The notes: generated by a model not told the origin, from the letters alone. Positions 1 through 8,202 are shown, counted from the first letter of the stretch. The stretch is 33,392 bases of DNA from Clostridium sp. N3C (GCF_900095445.1 NZ_FMJL01000043.1:1-33392); one strand, 5' to 3'. Numbers and translations are program-made.

Positions 1-146
1 GAATTCAAGTTTATATAAATGCAAAACAATAATTATCATTACTTGATGTATTAATAGATAAGAATTATTAGTAAATACATATTAATTATATCAGGAAAAA
101 ATTTAAATTAATAGTAGGATTTAATAAGTAATAATAAGGAGTATAA

Positions 147-176
147 ATGATGAAAACTAGTAAAATATGTTGTTGA
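147..176 (+). CDS. Possible 9-codon leader ORF ending Cys-Cys-stop
   Basis: An AAGGAG Shine-Dalgarno at 136-141 precedes two consecutive ATG codons (147 and 150). The frame reads M-M-K-T-S-K-I-C-C and stops with TGA at 174-176. The stop overlaps the -35 box of the downstream T-box operon promoter, so the ORF could only be translated from an upstream transcript. A weak candidate promoter for that is TTGATG 43-48 with TATTAG 66-71. Two terminal Cys codons just before a cysteine operon suggest a leader peptide, but so short an ORF can arise by chance. No known family is recognised. Confidence 0.3.
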   Translation: MMKTSKICC

Positions 177-201
177 CAAAATTGAGGAGACAGAATACTA
201 T
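173..201 (+). promoter_or_regulatory. Sigma-A promoter of the T-box/ubiG-mccBA operon
   Basis: A perfect -35 TTGACA lies at 173-178, followed by a 17-nt spacer and -10 TACTAT at 196-201. Transcription should begin near 208, about 50 nt before the T-box stem I. This is the best promoter match upstream of the cysteine operon. Confidence 0.8.
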
Positions 202-254
202 ATTAATATATAAATATACAAATCTTATTGGAATAGTAGGGATATATAAATGCT

Positions 255-564
255 TTGATAAGAAATAGTAGCAGAAGGAAAGCTAACAGAGAGAAATCCT
301 CATTGGCTGAAAGGGATTTTAAGTGGAACTTCTGTGAATGCATCTTTGAGCACTGCTTCGAAAGAGTAGTATTCTCTAGTAGACAGCAGCAGGTACGCCT
401 GTTATAGCGTTAAGGTATAAGAAGGATTTCTAGATAATCCAATATAAAGAAATCCCATGTACCGATGTAAAGGAGATATCCTGTAGCCTAAAGACTATGG
501 GATAATTAGAGTGGAACCGCGGAATAAACTTCTGCCTCTATGTTTAGAGGACAGAAGTTTTTTG
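255..564 (+). promoter_or_regulatory. T-box leader, cysteine specifier
   Basis: This is a tRNA-sensing T-box riboswitch controlling the sulfur operon that follows. The T-box core AGAGTGGAACCGCGG is exact at 508-522. An AGAGAG element follows the first stem I strand near 290, and the distal stem I hairpin lies near 297-316. The specifier region reads GAATGCATC, placing TGC (Cys) at 339-341. The leader ends in a terminator that the T-box antiterminator would disrupt. In this family uncharged tRNA-Cys binding permits readthrough, so cysteine starvation should raise expression of the downstream genes, which fits their cysteine-synthesis role. The exact 5' limit is approximate, and another TGC at 353-355 makes the specifier assignment good but not certain. 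Confidence 0.93.
526..564 (+). terminator. T-box regulatory terminator
   Basis: The arms 526-540 and 544-560 form a hairpin with a one-base bulge on the 3' side, followed by a T run. It overlaps the region downstream of the T-box core, as expected for the terminator form of the leader. Confidence 0.85.
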
Positions 565-593
565 TTTAAAAAATTATAAGGAGGAAAAGGTTT

Positions 594-1223
594 ATGAATT
601 CAGTACAATATTTTGATTCTATAGCAGCTAAGTGGAATGTTATTAGAAGTGAATATTTTGAAGAAAGACTTAAATACAAGCTGCTTTCAATTTATGACCT
701 AAGGGATAAGGTGGTGGCAGATTTAGGCTGTGGTACTGGATTTGTATCTTTAGCTCTAGCAAGGGAGGCTAGTTTAGTTTTCTCTATAGATAACTCTGTT
801 AATATGCTGAAGGAGCTAAAGAAAACAAGCTTAAAGGAAAAGGTAAAAAATATATATCCTATAAAATCCTCTTTAGACAATTTGCCTTTGTTTGATGAAT
901 CACTAGATGGCACCTTTATAAATATGGCCCTTCATCATATTAAGGAGCCCTGGAAGGCTATTAAAGAAATGTATAGGGTAATAAAGGAAGAGGGCATAGT
1001 GGTTATTTCTGATGTAATGGAACATGATGGACAATGGGCTAGGGAAGAAATGTTTGATGAATGGCTAGGTTTTTCTAATGATCAAATATTTCAATGGCTT
1101 AAGGAAGCCGGTTTTAAAAATATTGAAATTGAGAACACTGATCTAAGATGCAAGGGATATTCTAGTAAAGGCCAATATACGGAAACTGGCATTTTTATAG
1201 CTACAGCTGTGAAAAAGCTGTAG
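594..1223 (+). CDS. ubiG: Class I SAM-dependent methyltransferase, first gene of ubiG-mccBA-type operon
   Basis: This 209-residue protein is a cytoplasmic SAM-dependent methyltransferase (Methyltransf_11/25 type). Motif I, VVADLGCGTGF, lies at residues 40-50, and a second strand with LDGTFINMALHHI near 103-115 is typical of the fold. The start is supported by AGGAGG at 579-584. In Clostridium acetobutylicum the equivalent gene, named ubiG, heads an operon with mccB and mccA, and the same order is seen here directly after a Cys T-box. The ubiquinone name is historical, since clostridia do not make ubiquinone. The methyl acceptor is not known; a role in the SAM to homocysteine branch is inferred from context. 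Confidence 0.85.
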   Translation: MNSVQYFDSIAAKWNVIRSEYFEERLKYKLLSIYDLRDKVVADLGCGTGFVSLALAREASLVFSIDNSVNMLKELKKTSLKEKVKNIYPIKSSLDNLPLFDESLDGTFINMALHHIKEPWKAIKEMYRVIKEEGIVVISDVMEHDGQWAREEMFDEWLGFSNDQIFQWLKEAGFKNIEIENTDLRCKGYSSKGQYTETGIFIATAVKKL

Positions 1224-1306
1224 CTTGCTAGAAACTAAGCTAGCTTAATTTATATCTTAGGTTTTGAATTTAAAGTATTATATTAAAGAGATTGGGAGGA
1301 AGATAA

Positions 1307-2452
1307 ATGAAAATAGAATCATTATTAATTCATGGTGGTATTGATGGAGATGAGAGTACAGGAGCGGTGAATGTACCAATTTATCAAACCTCAACCTATA
1401 AGCAGCCTGCTATGGGGGTTAATAAGGGCTACGAATATTCAAGAACTGGTAATCCTACTAGAAAGGCTTTGGAAGAGCTTATTGCTCAGTTGGAAGGGGG
1501 ATATGCAGGTTTTGCCTTTGCTTCTGGTATGGCTGCTATTACTGCAGTGCTTTCCTTATTTAAAGCGGGAGATAAGCTCCTTATATCAAACAATATATAT
1601 GGTGGCAGCTTTAGGGTAATAGATAAGGTATTTAAAAACTTTAATATAGATTATGCCATTGTTAATACTTCAAAGTTAGAGGAGATAAAGGAAGCCATAG
1701 ATGGCAATGTTAAAGCTATATATATTGAAACGCCAACAAATCCATTATTAGATATAACGGACATAGAAGAAGTGTCCAAGCTGGCTAAGGAATATAATTT
1801 GCTTACTATAGTAGATAACACCTTTATGACTCCTTATTTGCAAAAACCTATTGAACTAGGAGCAGATATTGTTGTTCACAGCGGCACTAAGTATCTTGGA
1901 GGCCATAGCGATACTATTTCTGGTTTAGCGGTGGTAAATTCTAAGGACTTAGCAGAAAGACTTCATTTTATACAAAATGCTACTGGAGGAGTGTTGTCTC
2001 CCTTTGATTCTTTTTTAGTGATTAGAGGGATAAAGACCTTGGCAGTGAGAATAGATAGACACAATTCAAACGCTAAAGCAGTAGCAGAATATTTGAGAAG
2101 TAGAGAAGAAGTTGAAAAGGTATATTATCCAGGCTTTGAAGACCATCCTGGATATGAGGTGCAGAGTAAACAAGCTAAGGGCTTTGGGTCTATGATGGCC
2201 TTTGTACTAAAGGAAGGGTATAGCTATAAGAAATTTATTGAGAGCCTTGAACTTATAACCTTCGGTGAAAGCTTAGGGGGAGTGGAGTCCTTAGTTAGTC
2301 ATCCTGCCACTATGACTCATGCATCTATACCTCCTGAAATAAGAAAAAAGGTGGGTATAGTAGATAACTTGATAAGATTATCCGTTGGAATAGAAAATGT
2401 TGAGGATTTAATTGAGGATATTGATAGGGCTATTAAGAAGGCACAAGAGTAG
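1307..2452 (+). CDS. mccB: Cystathionine gamma-lyase (homocysteine to cysteine pathway)
   Basis: This 381-residue PLP enzyme belongs to the Cys/Met metabolism (trans-sulfuration) family. The PLP lysine is K195 in HSGTKYLGGHSD, and the phosphate-binding YSRTGNPT region is at residues 44-51. Length matches the family. It should cleave cystathionine to cysteine, 2-oxobutyrate and ammonia, possibly with homocysteine gamma-lyase activity as reported for MccB proteins. Cystathionine gamma-synthase or methionine gamma-lyase would look similar, but pairing with a cystathionine beta-synthase-type neighbour and a Cys T-box favours the lyase. GGGAGG lies just upstream of the ATG. It is 83 nt after ubiG and 30 nt before mccA, in one operon. 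Confidence 0.88.
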   Translation: MKIESLLIHGGIDGDESTGAVNVPIYQTSTYKQPAMGVNKGYEYSRTGNPTRKALEELIAQLEGGYAGFAFASGMAAITAVLSLFKAGDKLLISNNIYGGSFRVIDKVFKNFNIDYAIVNTSKLEEIKEAIDGNVKAIYIETPTNPLLDITDIEEVSKLAKEYNLLTIVDNTFMTPYLQKPIELGADIVVHSGTKYLGGHSDTISGLAVVNSKDLAERLHFIQNATGGVLSPFDSFLVIRGIKTLAVRIDRHNSNAKAVAEYLRSREEVEKVYYPGFEDHPGYEVQSKQAKGFGSMMAFVLKEGYSYKKFIESLELITFGESLGGVESLVSHPATMTHASIPPEIRKKVGIVDNLIRLSVGIENVEDLIEDIDRAIKKAQE

Positions 2453-2482
2453 AAAATTACTTTAGTAAAGAGGGAGGTACTG

Positions 2483-3391
2483 ATGGAATATATTAATGAT
2501 ATTAGGGAACTTATTGGAAAAACACCTCTACTAAAATTAAATAATATAGGGATAAAGGCTGGAGTTAATCTCTTTGCCAAGATGGAAAATCATAATCCAG
2601 GTGGTAGTGTAAAGGACAGAATAGGTCTTTATATGATAGAGAAAGCTGAAAAGGAAGGTAAACTAAAGCCAGGCTTTACTATAGTAGAAGCTACTGCAGG
2701 TAATACTGGAATTGGCATTGCATATGCAGCCCTTAATAAGGGATACAATATGATTTGTGTAGTACCAGAAAAGTTTTCTGTAGAAAAGCAAGCTATAATG
2801 AGAGCTTTAGGGGTAAAGATAGTTAATACTCCTAGGGAAAAGGGTATGCTAGGAGCAGTGGAAAAGGCTAGGGAATTGTTAGCCTCTATTAAGAATTCTA
2901 TATCTATGGAACAGTTTGAAAATGAGGCTAATCCTAAGGCACATTATGAAACTACCGGACCGGAAATATTTGATGCCTTAGAAGGTCAAATCCATTATTT
3001 TGTGGCCGGTGCCGGTAGTGGTGGAACCTATACCGGTGTAATGAGATATTTTAGAGAGCGGAAAGAAGAAATTATAGGAGTTTTAGCGGATCCAGAAGGT
3101 TCAACTATGGGTGGAGGAATAGAGGCTTGTTATAATATAGAGGGTATTGGTAACAACTTTATACCAAAGACTATGGATATGTCTTTGGTTGATAAGGTTA
3201 TAAAGGTTAGGGATGACGAGGCTTTTGCTATGGTTAAGTTACTAGCCTTGAAAGAAGGACTTATTGTAGGTAGCTCCTCAGGAGCGGCAATAGCAGCAGC
3301 TTTAAAGTTAGCTCAGACCATAGATAGTGGAAATATTGTTACAGTATTACCGGATAGAGGTGACCGATACTTTAGTAAAAATATTTATTAA
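2483..3391 (+). CDS. mccA: Cystathionine beta-synthase / cysteine synthase family (MccA)
   Basis: This 302-residue fold-type II PLP enzyme has its PLP lysine K44 in NPGGSVKDR, the phosphate-binding loop TAGNTGIG at residues 71-78, and a second glycine loop GAGSGGTYTG near 177. It lacks the C-terminal CBS domains of animal cystathionine beta-synthase, as bacterial MccA proteins do. Paralogous O-acetylserine sulfhydrylase (CysK) has the same fold, so substrate is assigned by operon order. With MccB it should take homocysteine plus serine or O-acetylserine to cystathionine and then to cysteine. SD GAGGGAGG precedes the ATG. No terminator was found in the gap before rubrerythrin, so some co-transcription is possible. 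Confidence 0.85.
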   Translation: MEYINDIRELIGKTPLLKLNNIGIKAGVNLFAKMENHNPGGSVKDRIGLYMIEKAEKEGKLKPGFTIVEATAGNTGIGIAYAALNKGYNMICVVPEKFSVEKQAIMRALGVKIVNTPREKGMLGAVEKARELLASIKNSISMEQFENEANPKAHYETTGPEIFDALEGQIHYFVAGAGSGGTYTGVMRYFRERKEEIIGVLADPEGSTMGGGIEACYNIEGIGNNFIPKTMDMSLVDKVIKVRDDEAFAMVKLLALKEGLIVGSSSGAAIAAALKLAQTIDSGNIVTVLPDRGDRYFSKNIY

Positions 3392-3498
3392 AGGAAGTAC
3401 TATGTTAACTCCAGACTTTTTATGAAATTACTGAATAATGAAAATAGAATTGCATAATAATAATAAATGGAATTCACTGAGAAAGGGATGTGTTATGT

Positions 3499-4053
3499 AT
3501 GGGAGTTAACAATGCAATGACAGCAGACTTTCTTCGTTCAGCTTATGGTGGAGAAAGTATGGCTCATATGAGATATCTTATATGGGGTGATGCTGCTGAA
3601 AAGGATGGATATCCTAATATAGCAAGATTATTTAGAGGAATTGCTTATGCAGAATGGGCTCATGCTAAAAATCACTTTAATGTATTAAAAGAGCAAGTAG
3701 GAGCTGCTACTGTTGTAGCAGGAGCTGAATTTGGAAACACTAATATAGTAGAAAACTTACAAGGTGCCATAGATGGTGAGCTCCATGAAGTTGAACAGAT
3801 GTATCCTGTATATTTGGAATCAGCTAAATTCCAAAATGAAAAGGATGCTGAAAAGGCCTTCCGTTATGCTTTAGAAGCAGAAAAAATTCATGCTAAAATG
3901 TTCAAGGATGCACAAGATGCTGCAAGAAATGGAAAGGATATTGGCAGCGAAAAAATCTATGTATGTCCAGTTTGTGGTTACACTGAGATTGGTGCCAACG
4001 TTGATAAGTGCCCAGTTTGTGGTGTGAAAAGAGAATTATTTAAAGAATTTTAA
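3499..4053 (+). CDS. rbr: Rubrerythrin
   Basis: This cytoplasmic non-heme iron peroxidase of anaerobes reduces hydrogen peroxide using electrons from rubredoxin or NADH systems. The 184-residue product has an N-terminal ferritin-like diiron domain with E19, E52-x-x-H55, E94, E97 and E128-x-x-H131. A C-terminal rubredoxin-like domain carries two CPVCG knuckles, C156/C159 and C171/C174. An in-frame GTG at 3490 would lie too close to the GAAAGGG SD at 3481-3487, so ATG 3499 is preferred. It is followed by a strong terminator and is probably a monocistronic oxidative-stress gene, though it lies only 107 nt after mccA. Confidence 0.95.
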   Translation: MGVNNAMTADFLRSAYGGESMAHMRYLIWGDAAEKDGYPNIARLFRGIAYAEWAHAKNHFNVLKEQVGAATVVAGAEFGNTNIVENLQGAIDGELHEVEQMYPVYLESAKFQNEKDAEKAFRYALEAEKIHAKMFKDAQDAARNGKDIGSEKIYVCPVCGYTEIGANVDKCPVCGVKRELFKEF

Positions 4054-4081
4054 CTTAATAATTAAAGCTTAGAGTAAAAGT

Positions 4082-4117
4082 GGCGTTTTATTTGCCTTAT
4101 TAAGCAAATAAAACGCC
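4082..4117 (+). terminator. Terminator after rubrerythrin
   Basis: A perfect 14-bp stem (4082-4095 with 4104-4117) has an 8-nt loop. It is followed by only a short T run, but it is the strongest hairpin in the gap. It separates rubrerythrin from the next gene. Confidence 0.75.
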
Positions 4118-4196
4118 CTTTGCACAAATTTGTATATAATCGCATATGCTGATTATGTGAGTAAAGCAGTTAATGTTCCATAAGGAGTGTAATAAG

Positions 4197-5300
4197 ATGC
4201 CCGGAAAGGTTTTAAACTATTATGCAGAAGGTAATACTTCTCGAGGATTTTACAACTTGTACGAGACAAATTTGCAGGGCTTAGATAGAATATTTATATT
4301 AAAGGGGGCTTCAGGAAAAAGTAAGTCTACTCTTATGAAGAGTTTGGCTGAGGAATGGATTGATAAGGATTACGATGTGGAAATAATAAATTGTCCTAGA
4401 GATAATGATTTAATAGATGGTATTATTATTCCCAAGTTAAAGGTAGCAGTAATAAACGGGAAGGAACCGGATAATATAAAGGCTAAGCTTCCAGGAGTTA
4501 TTGAGCAATATATTGATATTAGTGAAGCATTGGATTCTAGTAAGCTAGAGAAGCATAAGGATGAACTTATTGAACTTACGGAAGAAATCGAAGCTAACTA
4601 TGAACTAGCATACAGTAAATTTGCTGAAGCTTTAAAAATACATGATGAGTGGGAAGAAGTTTATATAGAAAATATGGAATTTTCTAAGGCTAATGCTATA
4701 GCTGAAGAGCTTATTGAGAAGTTTTTTGCGGGCAAAAGATTAAAGAAAGAAGCGGTAGTGAAACATCGATTTTTAGGAGCTGCAACACCTAAAGGCTCCG
4801 TAGATTTCGTACCAAATATTACAGAACAAATAGGAAAAAGATATTTCATAAAAGGACGTCCTGGTACAGGAAAATCTTCTCTACTTAAGAAGTTAGTAGC
4901 CCAGGCAGAAAAGAGAGGTTTTGATGTAGAGGTATATCATTGCGGTTTTGATCCATTGAGTTTAGACATGGTGCTTTTTAGGGAATTAGATATAGTTATC
5001 TTTGATAGTACCTCACCTCATGAGTATTTTCCTAGCAGAGAAAGCGATGAGGTTGTAGATATGTATGAAATCGTTGTAACTTCAGGAACAGATGAAAAAT
5101 ATGCTTCTAAACTTGATGATATTAAGAAAAGGTACAAGAAAAGAATTAAGGAAGGAACAGCAGCCTTGTTAAGTGCTAAGGAGTTAAATGATACCCTAGA
5201 ACAATACTTTGTTAGCGCTATGGATTTTAGTAAAGTTAATAAAATTAGAGATAGGATAAATAGTTATATAAAAACTAAGGCTTCTTTAAATAAAAATTAA
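4197..5300 (+). CDS. Tandem P-loop ATPase, PRK06851-like, function unknown
   Basis: This 367-residue cytoplasmic protein is built from two related ATPase halves. Half 2 has a standard Walker A, GRPGTGKSS at residues 220-228, followed by GFDVEVYHCGFD. Half 1 has GASGKSKST at 37-45 followed by YDVEIINCPRD. The halves also share MEFSKANAIAEEL (160-172) and MDFSKVNKIRDRI (342-354). In half 1 the Walker A glycine before the lysine is serine (S42), so nucleotide binding there may be altered. An ATG at 4173 is in frame, but ATG 4197 has AAGGAG at 4182-4187 with 9-nt spacing and is preferred. The architecture recalls a clostridial family catalogued as PRK06851; its biological role is unknown to me. 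Confidence 0.75.
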   Translation: MPGKVLNYYAEGNTSRGFYNLYETNLQGLDRIFILKGASGKSKSTLMKSLAEEWIDKDYDVEIINCPRDNDLIDGIIIPKLKVAVINGKEPDNIKAKLPGVIEQYIDISEALDSSKLEKHKDELIELTEEIEANYELAYSKFAEALKIHDEWEEVYIENMEFSKANAIAEELIEKFFAGKRLKKEAVVKHRFLGAATPKGSVDFVPNITEQIGKRYFIKGRPGTGKSSLLKKLVAQAEKRGFDVEVYHCGFDPLSLDMVLFRELDIVIFDSTSPHEYFPSRESDEVVDMYEIVVTSGTDEKYASKLDDIKKRYKKRIKEGTAALLSAKELNDTLEQYFVSAMDFSKVNKIRDRINSYIKTKASLNKN

Positions 5301-5320
5301 TTATGCATAAGCTTTAAAGA

Positions 5321-5357
5321 GGTTTTTCTCAGCGGAGCTGAGAAAAACCAAACTATT
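5321..5357. terminator. Bidirectional terminator between convergent genes
   Basis: A perfect 13-bp stem (5321-5333 with 5337-5349) has a GGA triloop and a T-rich tail ending near 5361. It lies between the converging ATPase gene and the NlpC/P60 gene and should serve the plus-strand gene best. Confidence 0.85.
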
Positions 5358-5368
5358 TTTTGATGTGA

Positions 5369-6505
5369 TTATAGTATTCTTTTAGCTACAACAAGTCTGC
5401 TTTCCCAATAGGAGGTGGATATATCTGTGATTTTAACTGTATCACCAGCCTTTGGGCTGTGAATCATCTTGTTATTTCCTATATATATGCCTACATGATC
5501 TACCTTAGAAGTACCTTGGAAGGAGTAAAAGACTAAATCTCCTGGCTGCAAATTTGCCCTTGAAACAGTGGTACCTTGTTTTGCTTGATCAGCAGATACA
5601 CGATTAAGAGTTATACCTACTTTTTTAAATACATAATAGGTTAATCCAGAACAGTCGAATCCACCTTCTTGTAAGGATTCTCCACCCCAAACATAGGGTG
5701 TACCAACCAAAGATTTTGCGGTAGAAATAATGGTATTAATTTTTTCTGCACGGCTAGTAGCTGTTGGGGCACTAGGAGTAGGCGTTGGCGTAGCAGTAGA
5801 AGCTCCAAGTTTAAGATAGGTACCGCTTACCCAACCAGTAGTACCATTGGAAAGTTGAATCTTGTACCATCCATTAGATTCTCCAATAACTTTAATAGTA
5901 TTTCCTTGCCATAGAGTATGGATTATAGAATAACTTGTATCTGGACCAGAGCGCACATTAAGCTTGCTAGCAGTGACAGTTCCAGTATTAGAAAGGCTTT
6001 TTACAGGATTTTCTGTACCGGAAACTTGAAGATAGGTGCCACTTACCCAGCCGGTTTTTCCATTGGAAAGTTGAATTTTATACCAGCCGTTAGATTGTTC
6101 AAGAACCGTTACAACGTTTCCTTGCCATAGGGTGTGTATACTATCGTAGTTAGTGCCAGGACCGCTTCTAACATTTAATTTGCTAGCAGTTACGGTACCT
6201 TTAGTAGTGGCGCTTTGCTGGCTACTGCTAGAAGTTCCTGTTGCTGTCTTAGCGGTAACAGCATTAGAAGCAAAGGGTATAGATGCCACTATCATGGAGC
6301 CTAAAAGGAGCTTTACGGTATTTATCTTTATGTTAGAAAACTTCTCCTTTACCAATTTTCTGATTTGGTCATCTAGATTTAGAACTTTTTCCTTGAGGCT
6401 TGAACCTAATTCTCCTGAGAACTCTGTAAATTCAGGATTTAGGTTGATTATTACAGTGTATTGGCCATTGTCTTCTACTAGCCTAAAGTCTTTATACCAG
6501 TCCAT
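5369..6505 (-). CDS. NlpC/P60 (C40) cell-wall endopeptidase with two SH3 domains
   Basis: This 378-residue protein probably cleaves peptidoglycan stem peptides outside the membrane. Order: hydrophilic N-terminus (1-58); hydrophobic signal or anchor segment (about 62-84, KLLLGSMIVASIPFASNAVTA); SH3 repeat 1 (about 103-160) and near-identical SH3 repeat 2 (175-232), both starting GTVTASKLNVRSGP; a Thr/Pro/Ala linker (236-250); and an NlpC/P60 domain with C285 in FDCSGLTYY, H337 in VDHVGIYIG and H349 in MIHSPKAG. GGGGTG lies 5 nt before the ATG. A possible minus-strand -10 TATAAT is at 6560-6565. The long segment before the hydrophobic stretch is unusual for a secreted protein and suggests either a membrane anchor or internal signal. 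Confidence 0.9.
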   Translation of the reverse strand: MDWYKDFRLVEDNGQYTVIINLNPEFTEFSGELGSSLKEKVLNLDDQIRKLVKEKFSNIKINTVKLLLGSMIVASIPFASNAVTAKTATGTSSSSQQSATTKGTVTASKLNVRSGPGTNYDSIHTLWQGNVVTVLEQSNGWYKIQLSNGKTGWVSGTYLQVSGTENPVKSLSNTGTVTASKLNVRSGPDTSYSIIHTLWQGNTIKVIGESNGWYKIQLSNGTTGWVSGTYLKLGASTATPTPTPSAPTATSRAEKINTIISTAKSLVGTPYVWGGESLQEGGFDCSGLTYYVFKKVGITLNRVSADQAKQGTTVSRANLQPGDLVFYSFQGTSKVDHVGIYIGNNKMIHSPKAGDTVKITDISTSYWESRLVVAKRIL

Positions 6506-6594
6506 AGTTTCACCCCTATTCTATAGATTTAGTAGATTAAATTTATTTTGTGTTCTCTTATTATAATTTCCAACCTACAATAAACTATTTCTTC

Positions 6595-6622
6595 TTGCAT
6601 AATTCATTGTAAATTGTATAAT
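6595..6622 (+). promoter_or_regulatory. Promoter of speD
   Basis: A perfect -10 TATAAT lies at 6617-6622, with a weaker -35 TTGCAT at 6595-6600 and a 16-nt spacer. The leader to the TTG start of speD would be about 54 nt. Confidence 0.6.
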
Positions 6623-6681
6623 AAAAATTGGACTGAAACCAATATTTTAACAAAAATATATTAGAAGAGAGGAATGGGTAA

Positions 6682-7500
6682 TTGGAGAGAATAAGATCAA
6701 ACAAATTAAAGTTGTATGGATTCAACAATTTAACCAAATCTTTAAGTTTTAATATCTATGACATATGTTACACCAAAACCGATGAGGATCGTAAAAAGTA
6801 TATAGAATATATTGATGAGCAATATAATGCACAAAGGCTCACCAATATATTAACTAAAGTTACTGAAATTATTGGAGCTAATGTACTGAATATAGCAAAA
6901 CAGGATTATGATCCTCAGGGAGCTAGTGTAAGTTTATTAATTTCTGAAGAAGAGGTGCCCTTATATGTTGTGGACCCATCTTGCAACAGAGGAATACTTA
7001 CACCAATTAGAAATAATATAGTGGGGCATTTGGACAAAAGTCATGTTACGGTACACACCTACCCGGAAAGTCATCCACAAAACAATATTTGCACTTTTAG
7101 GGTAGATATAGATGTTTCAACCTGTGGAACTATATCGCCGATTAAGGCTTTAGGTTTTTTAATAGATAGTTTTGATTCGGATATTATAACTATTGATTAT
7201 AAGGTTAGAGGATTTACAAGAGATATAGATGGATATAAGCATTTTATTGACCATGAAATAAGTTCCATCCAAGATTTTATTTCTCAAGATACGATTAATA
7301 GATATGATTTAATAGATATGAATGTATTTCAGTCTAATATTTTTCACACTAGAATGAAGGTTAAGGAAATAGACTTACCAAATTATCTTTTTGAAATAAA
7401 AGAAGAAGACTTAATGGAAGAGGAAAGGAAAGTAATTATTGAAAAACTAAATAGGGAAATGACAGAGATATTTTATGGCATAAACCTATCTAATGAATAG
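6682..7500 (+). CDS. speD: S-adenosylmethionine decarboxylase proenzyme (E. coli SpeD type)
   Basis: This cytoplasmic pyruvoyl enzyme makes decarboxylated SAM, the aminopropyl donor for spermidine. The 272-residue proenzyme carries the self-cleavage site [18 protein letters not shown], where K119-S120 is split and S120 becomes the pyruvoyl group. The downstream motif VSTCG contains C148. These match the larger bacterial SpeD class, not the short Bacillus/Thermotoga SpeH class. The start is TTG, supported by AGAGAGG about 10 nt upstream and by full-length agreement with the family. No spermidine synthase (speE) is present in the window, so the partner must lie elsewhere or the product has another use. 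Confidence 0.93.
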   Translation: MERIRSNKLKLYGFNNLTKSLSFNIYDICYTKTDEDRKKYIEYIDEQYNAQRLTNILTKVTEIIGANVLNIAKQDYDPQGASVSLLISEEEVPLYVVDPSCNRGILTPIRNNIVGHLDKSHVTVHTYPESHPQNNICTFRVDIDVSTCGTISPIKALGFLIDSFDSDIITIDYKVRGFTRDIDGYKHFIDHEISSIQDFISQDTINRYDLIDMNVFQSNIFHTRMKVKEIDLPNYLFEIKEEDLMEEERKVIIEKLNREMTEIFYGINLSNE

Positions 7501-7515
7501 ATATTGTTGATTAAA

Positions 7516-7544
7516 TTGACAAGGGCAAATTATAGGATTAAACT
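7516..7544 (+). promoter_or_regulatory. Promoter of signal peptidase gene
   Basis: Exact -35 TTGACA at 7516-7521, 17-nt spacer and a weaker -10 TAAACT at 7539-7544, with a short leader to the ATG at 7580. Confidence 0.55.
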
Positions 7545-7579
7545 AAATTTATATGAATAAAGTGAGCAGGTGATTCGGC

Positions 7580-8185
7580 ATGAATATTAATAAGGGCAGT
7601 AAAGATGATGAATTAGAGTTACTAGAGGAAGAAAATCTTGTAGAAGAAAGTAATAAGCCCATAGAAAAAACCATTAAGGAGTATGCCATATCTATTGTAA
7701 TTTGTGTTGTAATAGCTCTTCTTCTTAAGACCTTTGTTATAGCTAGAGCAGATGTTGATGGGGATTCTATGTATCCTACTCTCCACAATAATGATGTATT
7801 GTTTGTTAATAGACTAAGTAAAATTAATAAGGATTACAAAAGAGGGGATATTATAATTTTTGATTCTCTTGACGCTAAAAATGATATATACATCAAAAGA
7901 ATAATAGCTGTAGCAGGCGATGAGGTAGAGATAAAGGACGACAAAGTTTATCTTAACGGTGAAGAGCTTCAGGAGAATTATTTAGCAGAAGGTACAATAA
8001 CAGAACCAGGCATATTTATGTCCGATAAAGAGAAGTTCACGGTACCAGAAGGATATATTTTTGTAATGGGTGATAATCGAGAAAATAGTAAAGATAGTAG
8101 AACCTTTGGCTCTGTTAGCTTGGAGCAAGTTGAAGGAAAAGTATTTGTCAGATTGTTCCCTGTGAAGGATTTTAAGACCTTTTAG
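7580..8185 (+). CDS. lepB: Signal peptidase I
   Basis: This 201-residue membrane serine protease removes signal peptides from secreted proteins. A cytoplasmic acidic N-terminus (1-34) is followed by one membrane segment (about 35-54). The catalytic S63 is in GDSMYPTL and the general-base K106 is in YIKRIIAVAGDEVE. The last conserved box is MGDNRENSKDSR. It is of the short Gram-positive Sip type, with a single transmembrane segment. SD AGGTGATT precedes the ATG. A strong terminator follows, so it is probably monocistronic. Confidence 0.95.
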   Translation: MNINKGSKDDELELLEEENLVEESNKPIEKTIKEYAISIVICVVIALLLKTFVIARADVDGDSMYPTLHNNDVLFVNRLSKINKDYKRGDIIIFDSLDAKNDIYIKRIIAVAGDEVEIKDDKVYLNGEELQENYLAEGTITEPGIFMSDKEKFTVPEGYIFVMGDNRENSKDSRTFGSVSLEQVEGKVFVRLFPVKDFKTF

Positions 8186-8202
8186 AATCTAATATATTTA
8201 GT

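Noticed and set aside
3392..3498. Antisense SAM-I riboswitch after mccA
   Set aside because: The gap is too short and lacks recognisable S-box elements on the minus strand.
6153..6566. 137-codon plus-strand frame opposite the NlpC/P60 N-terminus
   Set aside because: Antisense shadow of a real gene; low-complexity hydrophobic translation and no SD.
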